Positions 51,667 to 61,269 of a stretch of DNA of 64,000 bases are shown piece after piece. A program made the position numbers and the translations under genes. The stretch is from positions 2,480,001 to 2,544,000 of the forward strand of contig JAUCEF010000004.1 of assembly GCA_033558025.1 (NCBI GenBank), read 5' to 3'. Numbering within the stretch: the first letter of the stretch is position 1; every line of letters starts with the position of its first letter. Under the pieces are notes generated by a model. The model had not been told where the DNA came from and did not search any database. It was given only the letters and a program-made list of their open reading frames with translations. The DNA is from Phytophthora sp. 'mugwort' (lineage: Eukaryota > Oomycota > Peronosporomycetes > Peronosporales > Peronosporaceae).

Positions 51667-53974
51667 ATGAACCGGACGTTGGTGGAGTGTGCGCGCTGCA
51701 TGCTGGAACATGCTGGATTGGCCAAGACGTATTGGGTGAAGCTGTCGTGACAGCTACGTTCCCCCGTAATCGGTGTCCGACGCGTGCCATCAACCACGAC
51801 AACTCGCCGCACCAGGTTTGGACAGGCAAGAAACCGCTGCTAGCGAACCTCAAGGTGTTCGGTTGCCACGCGTACGTGCACGTGCCAAAGGAGAAGCGCA
51901 CCAAGTGTGACGCTCGGTCGGTGTGCTGTCGGTTCCTGGGATACTCGGAGCATGAGAAAGCGTATCGTTTCGAAGAGATCAAGAGCGGTCGCGTGCTGGT
52001 GAGCCGCGATGCGCAGTTTATGGAAGACGTCTTCGACAGTGAGAGACGTGACTACCATCAGAGGGAGGTGGTGGTCATTCAAGATGAAGAGACGACGGAT
52101 CCAGATTCGTTGCAGTCGGATGAAGACGGCAAAGAAGAAGAAAACGAAGAAGCAGCGCGGGACGAAGATTTTGAACCAGGCAGCAAGCGACACCCGCGGA
52201 CGCAGTCGCTGGAAGCTGGAAGAAGCTGTGGAAGTTCCAAGTGCCAAGCGGCAGAGTCGACACCTGACTCTGGACGAGATGTCGGCCGCGGCTCAAGAAA
52301 GTCAAGACTTCGAGGCTGCTTACGTCGTGGATTCAGTGGGAGAAATGCCGACCACGTTCAAGTCGGCGATGGAATCCAGCGACGCAAGCAAGTGGAAGGA
52401 AGCTTGTGACTCGGAACACGACTCTCTTTGCAAGAACGAGACGTGGGACGTGGTGCCGTTGCCTAAGGGACGCAAGGCGATCGGCTGCCGATGGGTGTTT
52501 CGAGTGAAGGAGAACCAAGCCGGAGAGATCGAACGGTTCAAGGCGCGCCTGGTGGCCAAGGGGTTCTCGCAGAAGTACGGTATCGACTATGAGGAGACAT
52601 TCGCACCAGTGGCCAAGTTCACGTCGATCCGGGTGGTGTTGAGCATGGCTGCCAAGTACGGTCTCAAGCTGCATCAGATGGATGTCAAGACGGCTTTCCT
52701 GAATGGCGTGCTGGACGAGGAAATCTACATGGCACAGCCGGACGGCTACATCGATGAAAAGCACCCGGACTATGTCTGTCAGCTCAAGCGGTCTCTTTAC
52801 GGTTTGGAGCAGTCGCCGCGGATGTGGAACAAGACCATCGACGACCTCATGATCAAGCTAGGGTTCAAGAATGTGCGAGTCCGACCACTGCATCTACTTC
52901 AAGCGTGACGACCAAGACATGATCTTCGTGGCGCTATATGTCGACGACCTGATCCTCGCAAGCAACAACGACAAGCTGCTCAAGTCGACGAAGAAGGCGC
53001 TCAGTGACCGTTTCGAGATGACGGACCTGGGCCAGCTCAAGTACTTCCTCGGCATGGAAATCGATCAAGATGTGACGACAGGGAAGGTGTCGATGCGGCA
53101 AACCAAGTTTGCGAAAGACATTCTGGAGAAGTTCAACATGGAGAAGAGCAACCCTGTTAAGACGCCACAGGATCCGGGCCTCAAGCTGACCAAGGCCATG
53201 TGCGAGGGCGGCTGCAAGCACGACGAGACCATGGTAAACGTGCCATACCGGAACGCTGTGGGATGCCTCATGTATCTCATGGTAGGTACACGCCCGGACC
53301 TCGCAGCAGCAGTGGGAGTTCTCAGCCAGTTTGCAGCAGACCCATGCCCGACACACTGGCAGGCGCTCAAGAGGGTCTTCAGGTACATTCAAGGCACGAA
53401 GACGCACGGCATCGAGTTTCAAGCGAGCTGCGACGACGGACCCCAAGGCTATTCAGATGCCGACTGGGCTGGAGACATCGAGTCAAGAAGCAGTACAAGT
53501 GGCTACGCGTTCATGATGAATGGAGGATGCATCAGCTGGAGGAGCAAGAAGCAGCGGACAGTGGCGCTGTCTTCGACGGAAGCTGAGTACATGGCGCTAT
53601 CGGAGGCGACACAAGAGGCGGTGTGGCTCAAGGTGTTCCTGTGCGAGCTCGGCGAGATGACAAGCGATGAAGCAATCAAGATCTACGAGGACAACCAAGG
53701 CTCCATCGCGTTGGCCAAGAATCCCGAATTCCACAAGCGCACCAAGCACATCGACATTCGCTACCACTTCGTGCGCGAAAAGGTGGAAGACGATCAAGTG
53801 GTGCTGCAGTATGTTTCGACAACCGACATGCTGGCGGACATCATGACGAAGGCGATCACTGCTGTGAAGTTTGAAGTTTTTCGGAAAAAGCTCGGGATCC
53901 AAGGTACAACAGCTGTCGAGTCGAGTGGGAGTGTTGTCAAGGAGACGTCTCGACCAGCTGCTGTATACCGGTAG
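51667..53974 (+). pseudogene. A5 copia pol, 5'-truncated, three frameshifts
   Basis: Begins inside integrase at the catalytic Glu helix (MNRTLVECARC). Frame lesions relative to A1: one G lost near 51735, a 7-bp insertion in the hinge near 52205-52220 (GCTGGAAGCTGGAAG), and one inserted T near 52871 (AAGAATGTGCG for AAGAAGTGCG). Reverse transcriptase (YVDD about 52940) and RNase H are recognisable. It is a mosaic: the hinge to fingers match A4, the palm to RNase H match A1, and the last ~60 residues match A4 (TKAITAVKFEVF). The stop is in the 3' LTR at 53974. Confidence 0.9.
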
Positions 53975-54285
53975 GATACCGGTATGACCTTCACTCAGTG
54001 GCACCGCAATCATTTCTGTGATTACGAGACGAAGATTACGTCACGGTGTTTATGGGACGGTGTTTACGCCATGGACGATTACGCCATGGGTGGGTACAAG
54101 ATTGTGGGTACATGATGGGCTCTACGTGGCACTCCCTGATTGGCTGAAGTAACTCAGTATCCAGTAGAGAATCCAGTAGAGTGTACCCAGTAGGTAGAAC
54201 TGTAGGCTTAGAGGTAGCAAGAAGTTTGCGAACTAAGGACCTAAATCAATCACTTTGCATTTTGCCATCAAGTGACCAAGCCTTT
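53932..54285 (+). repeat. A LTR ending the copia complex (354 bp)
   Basis: Long type; its end reads CAAGCCTTT, one T shorter than the others, then AGCCCTCG of non-copia sequence. Confidence 0.9.
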
Positions 54286-54287
54286 AG

Positions 54288-54606
54288 CCCTCGTCGTCAA
54301 CCACAAGCAAGCTGGACGCCGCGATGAATCTGCTGAGGATGCTGGAAGAAGCCGGCCTTATGGCAGGAGCGTTCGACGCTGACGACCTGTTCCAGTTGGA
54401 CGCCGACACGATCCGGATCTCGGCCGCGTCGCTCTTCAACTTGCTGAAGCCCCTCGTGGGCGATCGATCGGCGACTGCAGCTCCCGAGACCAAGACCGAG
54501 CACAGCTCGACAATCGAGGCCAAGGTCAGATACGTCTCGTCGCCCGACACCAAGGCGGCGTACACCAGGTCGCCGGAGTACCACACCGGATCATTACAGT
54601 ACGCGT
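54288..54606 (+). pseudogene. Orphan GC-rich coding scrap, unrecognised
   Basis: A frame open from the LTR edge (PSSSTTSKLDAAMNLLRMLEE...) for roughly 107 codons, with an ATG at 54324, before the sequence turns AT-rich at about 54607. It is Ala/Asp/Leu-rich with helix-like heptads (NLLRMLEEAGL, SLFNLLKPL). It could be the edge of a host gene or of another retroelement gag; I do not recognise it. It is trapped between the A LTR and the probable Polinton terminus. Confidence 0.35.
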
Positions 54607-55112
54607 CAGTAGTGGATAACAACCGTTTATCCTACCGTTTCTTAACACATCGAACATAACCCGCCCAAGAGCCCCGTCTATACCATTACACACAAAGTTT
54701 CACCCTTCCGCTGCGCTGGAAGAGACAAAGCACCATTCCTATGATAATATTCATATGAGCTATTTTCGAGAATTTCATAGTAAAACTAACACAATCATCA
54801 AATATTCTCTAACCCTCACATCAAAAGGGAGTACCTGTGAAGGAGTTAGAGCACCTATAACATAGTCAATATCAAGAGGAAAATATTCTATCGCTATGAA
54901 CGAGGTAGAGCACCGATCATATAGCACAAATGAGTAGGAACAATATTTGAATAACTTTTTCCATCCTATTAAAAACAGATAAATATTAAAAATATAACAT
55001 ACTAGTACCACTTCTACTACTGAACAAGCCGAAATGTGTACTTTCATTCTCAAGAATGGTAATGTTTGCTCCAAAGCTCCGACAAAAGCTCGCTGCATGA
55101 AACATTCAATAG
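54607..55112. other. AT-rich non-coding stretch, probable left end of a Polinton
   Basis: Base composition changes sharply at about 54607 (AGTAGTGGATAACAACC), which could be the terminus of the element (Polinton ends commonly start AG; inferred). It holds two related segments, GTTAGAGCACCTATAAC (about 54844) and GGTAGAGCACCGATCATA (about 54903). A hydrophobic minus-strand frame (54775-55197) exists but shows no recognisable domain. Confidence 0.35.
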
Positions 55113-55127
55113 TTGTTTCAAACCAGC

Positions 55128-55450
55128 CAAGCGATGAGGCTCCTCCATCCATGTGAAGGTGAAGAATCAAACGGTCGCGTCGTATATATCTTATCACAGT
55201 TCGAGAAGGGTAAGAATCGCGAGCTTCTGTCGAAGCAGTACAAGCTTTCTAAGTCTCGTATCTCGAAACACTTCACCCCCAGCTACAAGGAGCCTTCCAG
55301 CTTCAGCTTTCGTAAGACCAAAGTCTATGATGAATACCTGTACGAGAATTACTCGCGTAAGGACATCATGTCCAACAAACCGTTCTGTACTGGCTAATGA
55401 GAACAAAGACTTCAAGGCTCAAGTACAGTTCGGCTACAAGCTGGTCGGTC
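55128..55450 (+). pseudogene. Unrecognised 5' part, possibly N-terminus of the Polinton DNA polymerase
   Basis: A frame up to 55397 encodes a basic segment (YKLSKSRISKHF, RKTKVYDEYLYENYSRKD). The next frame carries on with ANENKDFKAQVQFGYKLVG up to a 13-G run at 55451-55463. It is directly upstream of, and in line with, the polymerase. No domain is recognised, and assignment to the polymerase is by position only. Confidence 0.35.
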
Positions 55451-55463
55451 GGGGGGGGGGGGG

Positions 55464-58400
55464 ATCACCGGTCTGGAGAGAAACTACCAGCCATCGACGA
55501 ATACGGGTGTATTCAACAAGTTGATTCCAATCAAGTCTAAGGCTGATATTGAGAAAAAGAAGATCATGTCTGAGATGGAATTGAAGGATTTCACGGAGAT
55601 GATCAGCTTTCCTTCTTCGATCTATTAGCTTAAAGAGATTACCATGGCTAATATCATGATCTACAAGAGCGACCACATCCTCGGAGATTATCATCCCCGA
55701 GGCTATTAAAAGAAAACAGGTTCATCACCAATTTTCCTAAGACAAACAACAAGTGTGTATTTACTGTATCCCTACCATCTTGAGAATGATGCTCGCGCCG
55801 ATCGAATGATTGGACCGGTCAAAGACCGTATCAAGGAGTATTGTTCATACAAGGTGATCAAGTACTCTGCCAAGTTCTTCAAGGAGATGCAACCTATCGA
55901 TATCATGCAGTTCGATGAGCTGGAAGAATGTTCCCAACTCTTGAGCAACGTGTTTAAGATGGATCAGAGAACTCTCGAGATTTCGAAGATTCGTGAATCT
56001 GAGAAGAGCTACGAAAACGTGATCAACAACCTCGACTACAAGGGACACGCCATGTATGTCAAGAACATTGACACAATTCTCTCTAAGTATCCTTGCAATG
56101 TGTGTGATGCTATCTTCACTACGTATGAGAAGTTTTGGAGCCACAAGAAGACGAAGTGTGAATTTGAGGTCCTCGAATCATTCCCGAAGGAACCAACCAT
56201 TTACCAGCCTCAGAAGAACCAAGTGAAGAATCTCCTTACCAAGTATCGAATCAAGGATGTTGACCAATACATCGACCACTTCATCGTATATGATTTTGAA
56301 GTTATCTTGATGCCGACAGCTACTCACCGTGGAGAGAGCAATATCTACATTAATAAGCACATCCCTGTTTCTGCGAGTGTATGCGACAGTCTTACAAACG
56401 AGGTTCGATGCTTTATCAATGCATCACCTATCCAACTACTTAAGGATATGTTCAATTATATCAGTGGAGTGAGCAATAGGATCGGACTATACAACGAACA
56501 CAAGTTCATGCCTCTCATCGAAGCTATCGATGGTAAGATTAACTATCTGGCAAAGATGAACCCTGGAATCATGGATGGAGTTAATTTCGGCAACATTAAT
56601 AAGATGCGTAAGGAGAATCCGAAGCTGAAAGCATTTCTCGATAAGAACTCACGCTTTGCGAGAGAGATTGAGTCGATCGAGAACATTATCTATCAAGTCC
56701 CAATCGTTGGCATCAACAGCGGTAGCTATGATATCAACCTCATCGAGAATGATCTATTCATTGTTGTGGGTGTTTAGAATATCAAGAATGTTATAAAAAT
56801 CCAAGCTACATGTGTATCTCAACTAATTCTTACAAGATCCTCGATATCTGTAGCTATCTTCCACCAGGAATGAGGTATGAAAAGTATCTCGAAACGTATC
56901 TCGGAGCATGTGAATGCGATGACAAGATTCGTTGCATCTGCGGCCCTTGGCAAGGGGATTTTCCCATACAAGCTCATTTCTTCATTCGAAGTACTTAGAC
57001 TTCTATCCCATCAAAGAGAGATTTTGATAACGTGAGAAACAGTCATCAATGAAGATGACTACGAGCGAGTCAAATTCGTTTGGGAACAGAATGGGATGAA
57101 GTCAGTGAAAGAGCTATTGATTTGGTAAAACCATCTCGATGTCAAGCCACTTGTGAAGGCTATCCAAGCTCAACGTGAGTTGTTTAAAGCGATTTGAATT
57201 CGACATCTTCACTGACGGTGTAAGTCTCCCTGGTCTATCCGAAAAGGTTATGTATCAAACCCTGCTTCAAGAACCTTGAGAAGCCACCAATGATTGCAAC
57301 GGCACCGCTCAACTTCCTTGAACAGCGTTACAACGAATACTATGACCAAGACAAGAAGGCTAAGCGCGAGTTTGGAATGACAATGCAACACGTCGATAAG
57401 ATACTGAAGAAGCAGCAGTTTCTATGCGGACTCTGTTACTGCCAGCTAACGCCTGAGACTGCATCTGCCGATCGAATCAACAACAAGCTTGGACTTGAAG
57501 ATGGCAATGCCCTCATCACTTCGTTGCTTGAAATGTAGCACGTAAGAATATGCATCTGAAAGCGTTCAGATACAAGAAGTTACTCGACTTCAACAGCGAC
57601 AAGCTTGTTTACTCAATCGATGCGGAAGAGGAGGAGATCTACCACCAGATGAAGGCTAACATCGCTGGTGGCCCATCAATCATATTCAATCGATACGCTA
57701 AGCACAACGAGACGAAGATTCGTGGCGGAAAACTCTGTAAGAAGATCATCGGATGCGATGCTATGCCATTTACCTTTGGGCTCTCGGGAATGAGATGCCA
57801 TGCGGACGTCTCACAACGATTGAGGCCTAGGAAGGAATCATCGATGATATTAAGGCTGACAAGATCTTTGGCTTTCTGGAGTGTGATATCAGAACGCCAG
57901 CGCACATCAAAGACTACTTCTCAGAGATGACTTCCATCTTCAAGAATATTGAGATCGACTGCAACGAAGAGAACATTATCGGATCTCACATGTACGAGTA
58001 CAACCAATCCTTGAGTCAGGTCGCGCAAAACCGGCTCGCAAGCTGATTGGAAGCTACTTCGGCGAGAAGATCCTGATACACACCTCTGGTCAAGTGGTAT
58101 CTGGAGCATGGCATTGAGATCAACAATACCTACAGCTTATCAAGGCAAGCTCTCACCGAGCCTTCAAACCATTCATGGAGGAAGCCTCAGACGCTCGTCG
58201 CGAAAGTGATGCTGATAAGAAAAAGGCAAAGATTGCTGAGATGATAAAAAAGCTGGTCGGCAACAGCGCTTTCGGTGGCTCTGGTATGGACAAGAGCAAA
58301 CACAAGGAGTATGAAAGCTCTGACGCAAAGGTTAGAGCCATTATTGAGAAGCAAAGTTTCCACGATGTTGAGGAGCTGGCTGGATCATACGAGGTCAGCC

Positions 58401-59025
58401 TCAAGAGCGCCGCATCAAGCTCAACAACCCGATCCATCTCTCGATCGCAATCTATCAATTAGCTAAGGTGCGTATGCTCCAGTTCTACTACGACTCCATC
58501 GACAAATGTTTCAATCGCTCTGACTTCCAGTATCAAGAAATGGACACTGATATTGCTTACATCGATTTCAGCTGTGAAAATCCTTTCAGCGAGGCAATCA
58601 AGCCGGAGCTCCAGGATCACTTCAAGCAACACAAGTACGAATGGTTTCCTCGCGATCAGAACTCGGAAGTATCCAAGTTCGACCGTCGTACACCTGGCCT
58701 GTTCAAGGATGAGGGGTGATGTTATGGTTTCGCTATCATCCAAAACCTAATATGCTACCTACCAGATGAGACGTACAAGGTTATGGTCTCTGCCAAGGGT
58801 GTTCAGCAGGGTCGCGGTCGCAACAGTGATGTGTCGAACCCTGCTGGATTCGAGTCTGTTGTCAATGATCATATCACTCTCTCGGGAAGCAACAAGGGCT
58901 TTCGCATCTGTAAGGAGAGCAGAGGTATTATCATCTACACACAGCAGAAGACTGCTCTGAATTATTGATACGACAAGCGGCAAGTGCTCTCGGATAGGGT
59001 TTCAACGATTCCTCTAGAGATCTAA
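55464..59025 (+). pseudogene. polB: Polinton/Maverick family B DNA polymerase, decayed
   Basis: Protein-primed type B polymerase spread over all three frames. 55464-56777 is one frame with two in-frame stops (TAG 55626, TAA 55707). It has a C2HC zinc-finger-like CNVCDAIFTTYEKFWSHKK (about 56095), Exo I YDFEV (56289) and Exo II GINSGSYDINLI (56709). Exo III is hit by a TAA at 57126 where a Tyr is expected, with NHLD left. An HNH-like zinc module follows (CGLCYC...ADRINNKLG, 57424-57490). The palm then has motif A (CDA, about 57748, frame broken), motif B KKLVGNSAFG (about 58247) and motif C MDTDIAY (58540-58560). The C-terminal YDKR box (about 58969) sits directly after a TGA. It is preceded by the GGPSIIFNRYAKHNETK block typical of Polinton and viral PolB (57667). 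With this many lesions it is non-functional. Confidence 0.85.
57290..57538 (+). other. HNH-like zinc module embedded in PolB
   Basis: Residues FLCGLCYCQLT...SADRINNKLGLEDGNALITS resemble the first half of HNH/treble-clef endonuclease motifs (CxxC, then DRINN, then G-H-x-x-GN). The expected His is Leu here. The second Cys pair (CLKC) is present out of frame at about 57520-57532, before the palm domain. It is damaged, but its placement between exonuclease and palm is consistent. Confidence 0.5.
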
Positions 59026-59058
59026 AAGTGTTATAAACACATATCTTTTTTTCTCGAT

Positions 59059-60163
59059 CTATATGTAGGTGGCTACGATGGAATACTCTCCAAGCTCTAC
59101 AACGATCCCAAAACAGGTTTTGTCGGTGTCCAGAGCCTGTATGAGAAGGCTAAAAGCATTGACAGCTCAATCCGTCTCAAGGATATGAAAACATGGTACG
59201 CGAGCAGCGCTGATACTCAACAGTTTCAGGATCCGCGACGCCGCTTAGATCAGTTCCACATCGCAAACAACAATCAAGATTCATGGCAGATGGACTTAGC
59301 TTTCTGAGTAGAGAGAACGCTACTCACAGCCGTCAATATCAATAGTCGATTGGGTACGTAGCGCTAACCCCCAACAAACAAGCAGACACCGTTCTGAGAG
59401 CTCTCAAACGTTTCGTAAAACTTCACAAATCGAGCGTCATAACGAGTGACAACGGATCTGAATCCATGAATCAAAAAGTCCAAAGCTATTTCACGAAGTC
59501 GAAATTACTCATTTCAACAATGAGCCTGGAGAACACTCAACGATGGGGAAGATCGAGCGATACAATCGAACGATCAAGCAACAGTTGCTGCGTTCAGGGC
59601 TTACTCTAAGCAAGCGATTAGTATCCGCCTTGATTGACAACTACAATTCAACTAAGCATAGCGCCATTGGCATGACTCAAAACGAAGCGAGAGGAAGCGT
59701 CATTCAAGCGGAGCTCGATAATAAAATTACTACGAGAGGTCGACCATGAATTCACTACGGGTGAGACAGTTGTTTATCGTCTCAAATCGAAACAATTTGG
59801 TAAGGAAACAGCGAAGTGGAGTAGTCTCGTCTATGAAGTTGCAGGAATGGATGGATATCGCATCCAAATACGCTCCAAGAACGGCCATGTGCTTTATAAG
59901 TCCCCCCAACGAGCTCAAACGCGTCCAGCTTGCTATCACGGATACCGATGTTGAACCTGGTCAGATATATGAAGCGGAGGCGATTCTGAATCATAAAAAA
60001 AATGCGCAGCGGCAAGTACAAATCTTTTATCAAGTGGAAAGGGTATGACGAGCCATCATGGGAGAGTCAGGACGATCTCCAACAAATCAACAAAAATGAG
60101 ATGAGCACGCTGGGGAAGCAGTACTGGGGTACAGATCACGCTTCGCCGGAGACGGACATCTGA
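59059..60163 (+). pseudogene. int: Polinton integrase (DDE) with chromodomain, decayed
   Basis: Starts near LYVGGYDGILSKLYNDPKTG. The rve core follows: DSWQMDLAF with the first Asp (about 59293), a TGA directly after it (59305), SDNGSE with the second Asp (about 59447), a frame change near 59480-59530, and the third acidic residue in GKIERYNRT (about 59549, in the 68-residue frame 59543-59749). Downstream are an SH3-like stretch (VVYRLKSKQFG type, other frame) and chromodomain residues YEAEAILNHK then IKWKGYDEPSWE (about 60020-60060), with a frame break at an A run (59996-60002). The end is TGA near 60163. Integrase following PolB with a chromodomain is a Polinton hallmark. Confidence 0.82.
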
Positions 60164-60182
60164 CCGGCCTTGGAGGTGCCAA

Positions 60183-60332
60183 TCACGCAAGCTCAATCCT
60201 TGCTATCTCAGCTCGTTTCCTGAGCTTTACATATTTTTTGACAATAATTTCAGCTTCTTCCTCATTACCAGTCTTGTCATAGACTCCCGCGGCATCAAGA
60301 GCCTCGTAATCGATGTACCGGATCTCATCCAT
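60183..60332 (-). CDS. Small acidic ORF, unrecognised (49 aa)
   Basis: Minus-strand frame starting MDEIRYIDYEALDAAG and ending with a charged helix (KKYVKLRKRAEIARIELA). The ATG at 60332 follows an A/T-rich stretch. It is convergent with the integrase and divergent from the next ORF. There is no stop inside and composition is protein-like, but length makes it uncertain. Function unknown. Confidence 0.4.
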   Translation of the reverse strand: MDEIRYIDYEALDAAGVYDKTGNEEEAEIIVKKYVKLRKRAEIARIELA

Positions 60333-60453
60333 TGTAAAAAAAATATTTGATGATATATATAGATAGCGATAAAAATTTGATATGAGTAAATGCCAAGCAA
60401 CCACTAAAAGTAACATCCGATGCTCTCGCAATGATCTCAAATAAGGAGACTGC
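60333..60453. promoter_or_regulatory. AT-rich divergent intergenic region
   Basis: About 120 bp of A/T-rich DNA (ATATATATAGATAG core) between two divergently oriented small ORFs. A bidirectional promoter is plausible but not shown. Confidence 0.3.
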
Positions 60454-60726
60454 ATGCAGCATGACAAAGATGCACAGATCGTTTTGTTTCGGAAGGATCT
60501 CGCGAAGCTGCATCAGCGAGTCAGGCGATACATTGAGATAAGCAATGATCTGAAAGAAAAGATTGATGCCATACAGAGACTCGACTATATCGAATCGGAA
60601 CTGATCAAAATTGGTGGAGATAATCATTCATATCGAGCAATCATCGATAATCGGTTCTTTCGAGGGCATATTGAGAAACTATTTGATATGACAGCCGTGG
60701 AGCCTCGAGGTGAGTACGATCAATAG
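60454..60726 (+). CDS. Small coiled-coil-like ORF, unrecognised (90 aa)
   Basis: Starts MQHDKDAQIVLFRKDL, with heptad-like Leu/Ile spacing and many charged residues (RVRRYIEISNDLKEKIDAIQRLDYIESELIKIGG). It is probably helical. Open and intact, in contrast with the polymerase and integrase upstream. No family recognised. Confidence 0.5.
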   Translation: MQHDKDAQIVLFRKDLAKLHQRVRRYIEISNDLKEKIDAIQRLDYIESELIKIGGDNHSYRAIIDNRFFRGHIEKLFDMTAVEPRGEYDQ

Positions 60727-60867
60727 CTCACGAAGCGAAACGATCTCGTCCATCCACATACTTGTGATCGATGGAGATTCCATAAATTTACCACCAACCA
60801 GTATTCTTACTAAAATTATATATTTAACATTTAGTCAATACCATCTCTGCTATTGTATAATCAAACG

Positions 60868-61269
60868 ATGTTTCCGTCATTCTCTAGTCTATCACAGCGC
60901 GAGCGCAAGCGACAAGAACTACTCCACGATGCTGAGCGCGAGATATCTATCGATAATCATCTCAAGCAACGATATGCGGAGACGATGTGTGCCACAGATA
61001 ACGAAGCGAGCATAATTCCGATAGCATCAAGCATGGTATCGACAGGAACTCAAACAACTACATCAGAGAACAATTCAGCTCAAACGGCTACATCTACCTC
61101 GGATGAGGATCAGAATCGCCAGATGAAGACTTACGAGGCAATAGTCGATTTGTTCAAACTCCAGCCTGACCTCGCATCATGGGATCTTCATCCAATGTTT
61201 GATCCGTTACCGGTATCTGATGCTAAAGCGAAACGAGCGCTCGTCTCGGATCGCCGTTCGAAACGATAA
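60868..61269 (+). CDS. 5' part of a structural-type Polinton gene (133 aa), probably split by a frameshift
   Basis: ATG at 60868 gives MFPSFSSLSQRERKRQ, then a Ser/Thr-rich linker (STGTQTTTSENNSAQTATSTS) and a helix (MKTYEAIVDLFKLQPDLASWD). The frame ends at 61269 but overlaps the next ORF, whose sequence continues smoothly (RNDKQSELVGIIDWEATLEYIL), so a 1-nt indel around 61225-61260 probably splits one gene. Expected as a virion or DNA-binding component from its position only. Confidence 0.5.
   Translation: MFPSFSSLSQRERKRQELLHDAEREISIDNHLKQRYAETMCATDNEASIIPIASSMVSTGTQTTTSENNSAQTATSTSDEDQNRQMKTYEAIVDLFKLQPDLASWDLHPMFDPLPVSDAKAKRALVSDRRSKR

Noticed and set aside
54775..55197. 140-codon minus-strand hydrophobic ORF
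   Set aside because: AT-rich DNA, no recognisable domain, overlaps the 5' end of the polymerase region. Could be chance; mentioned only in the intergenic entry.
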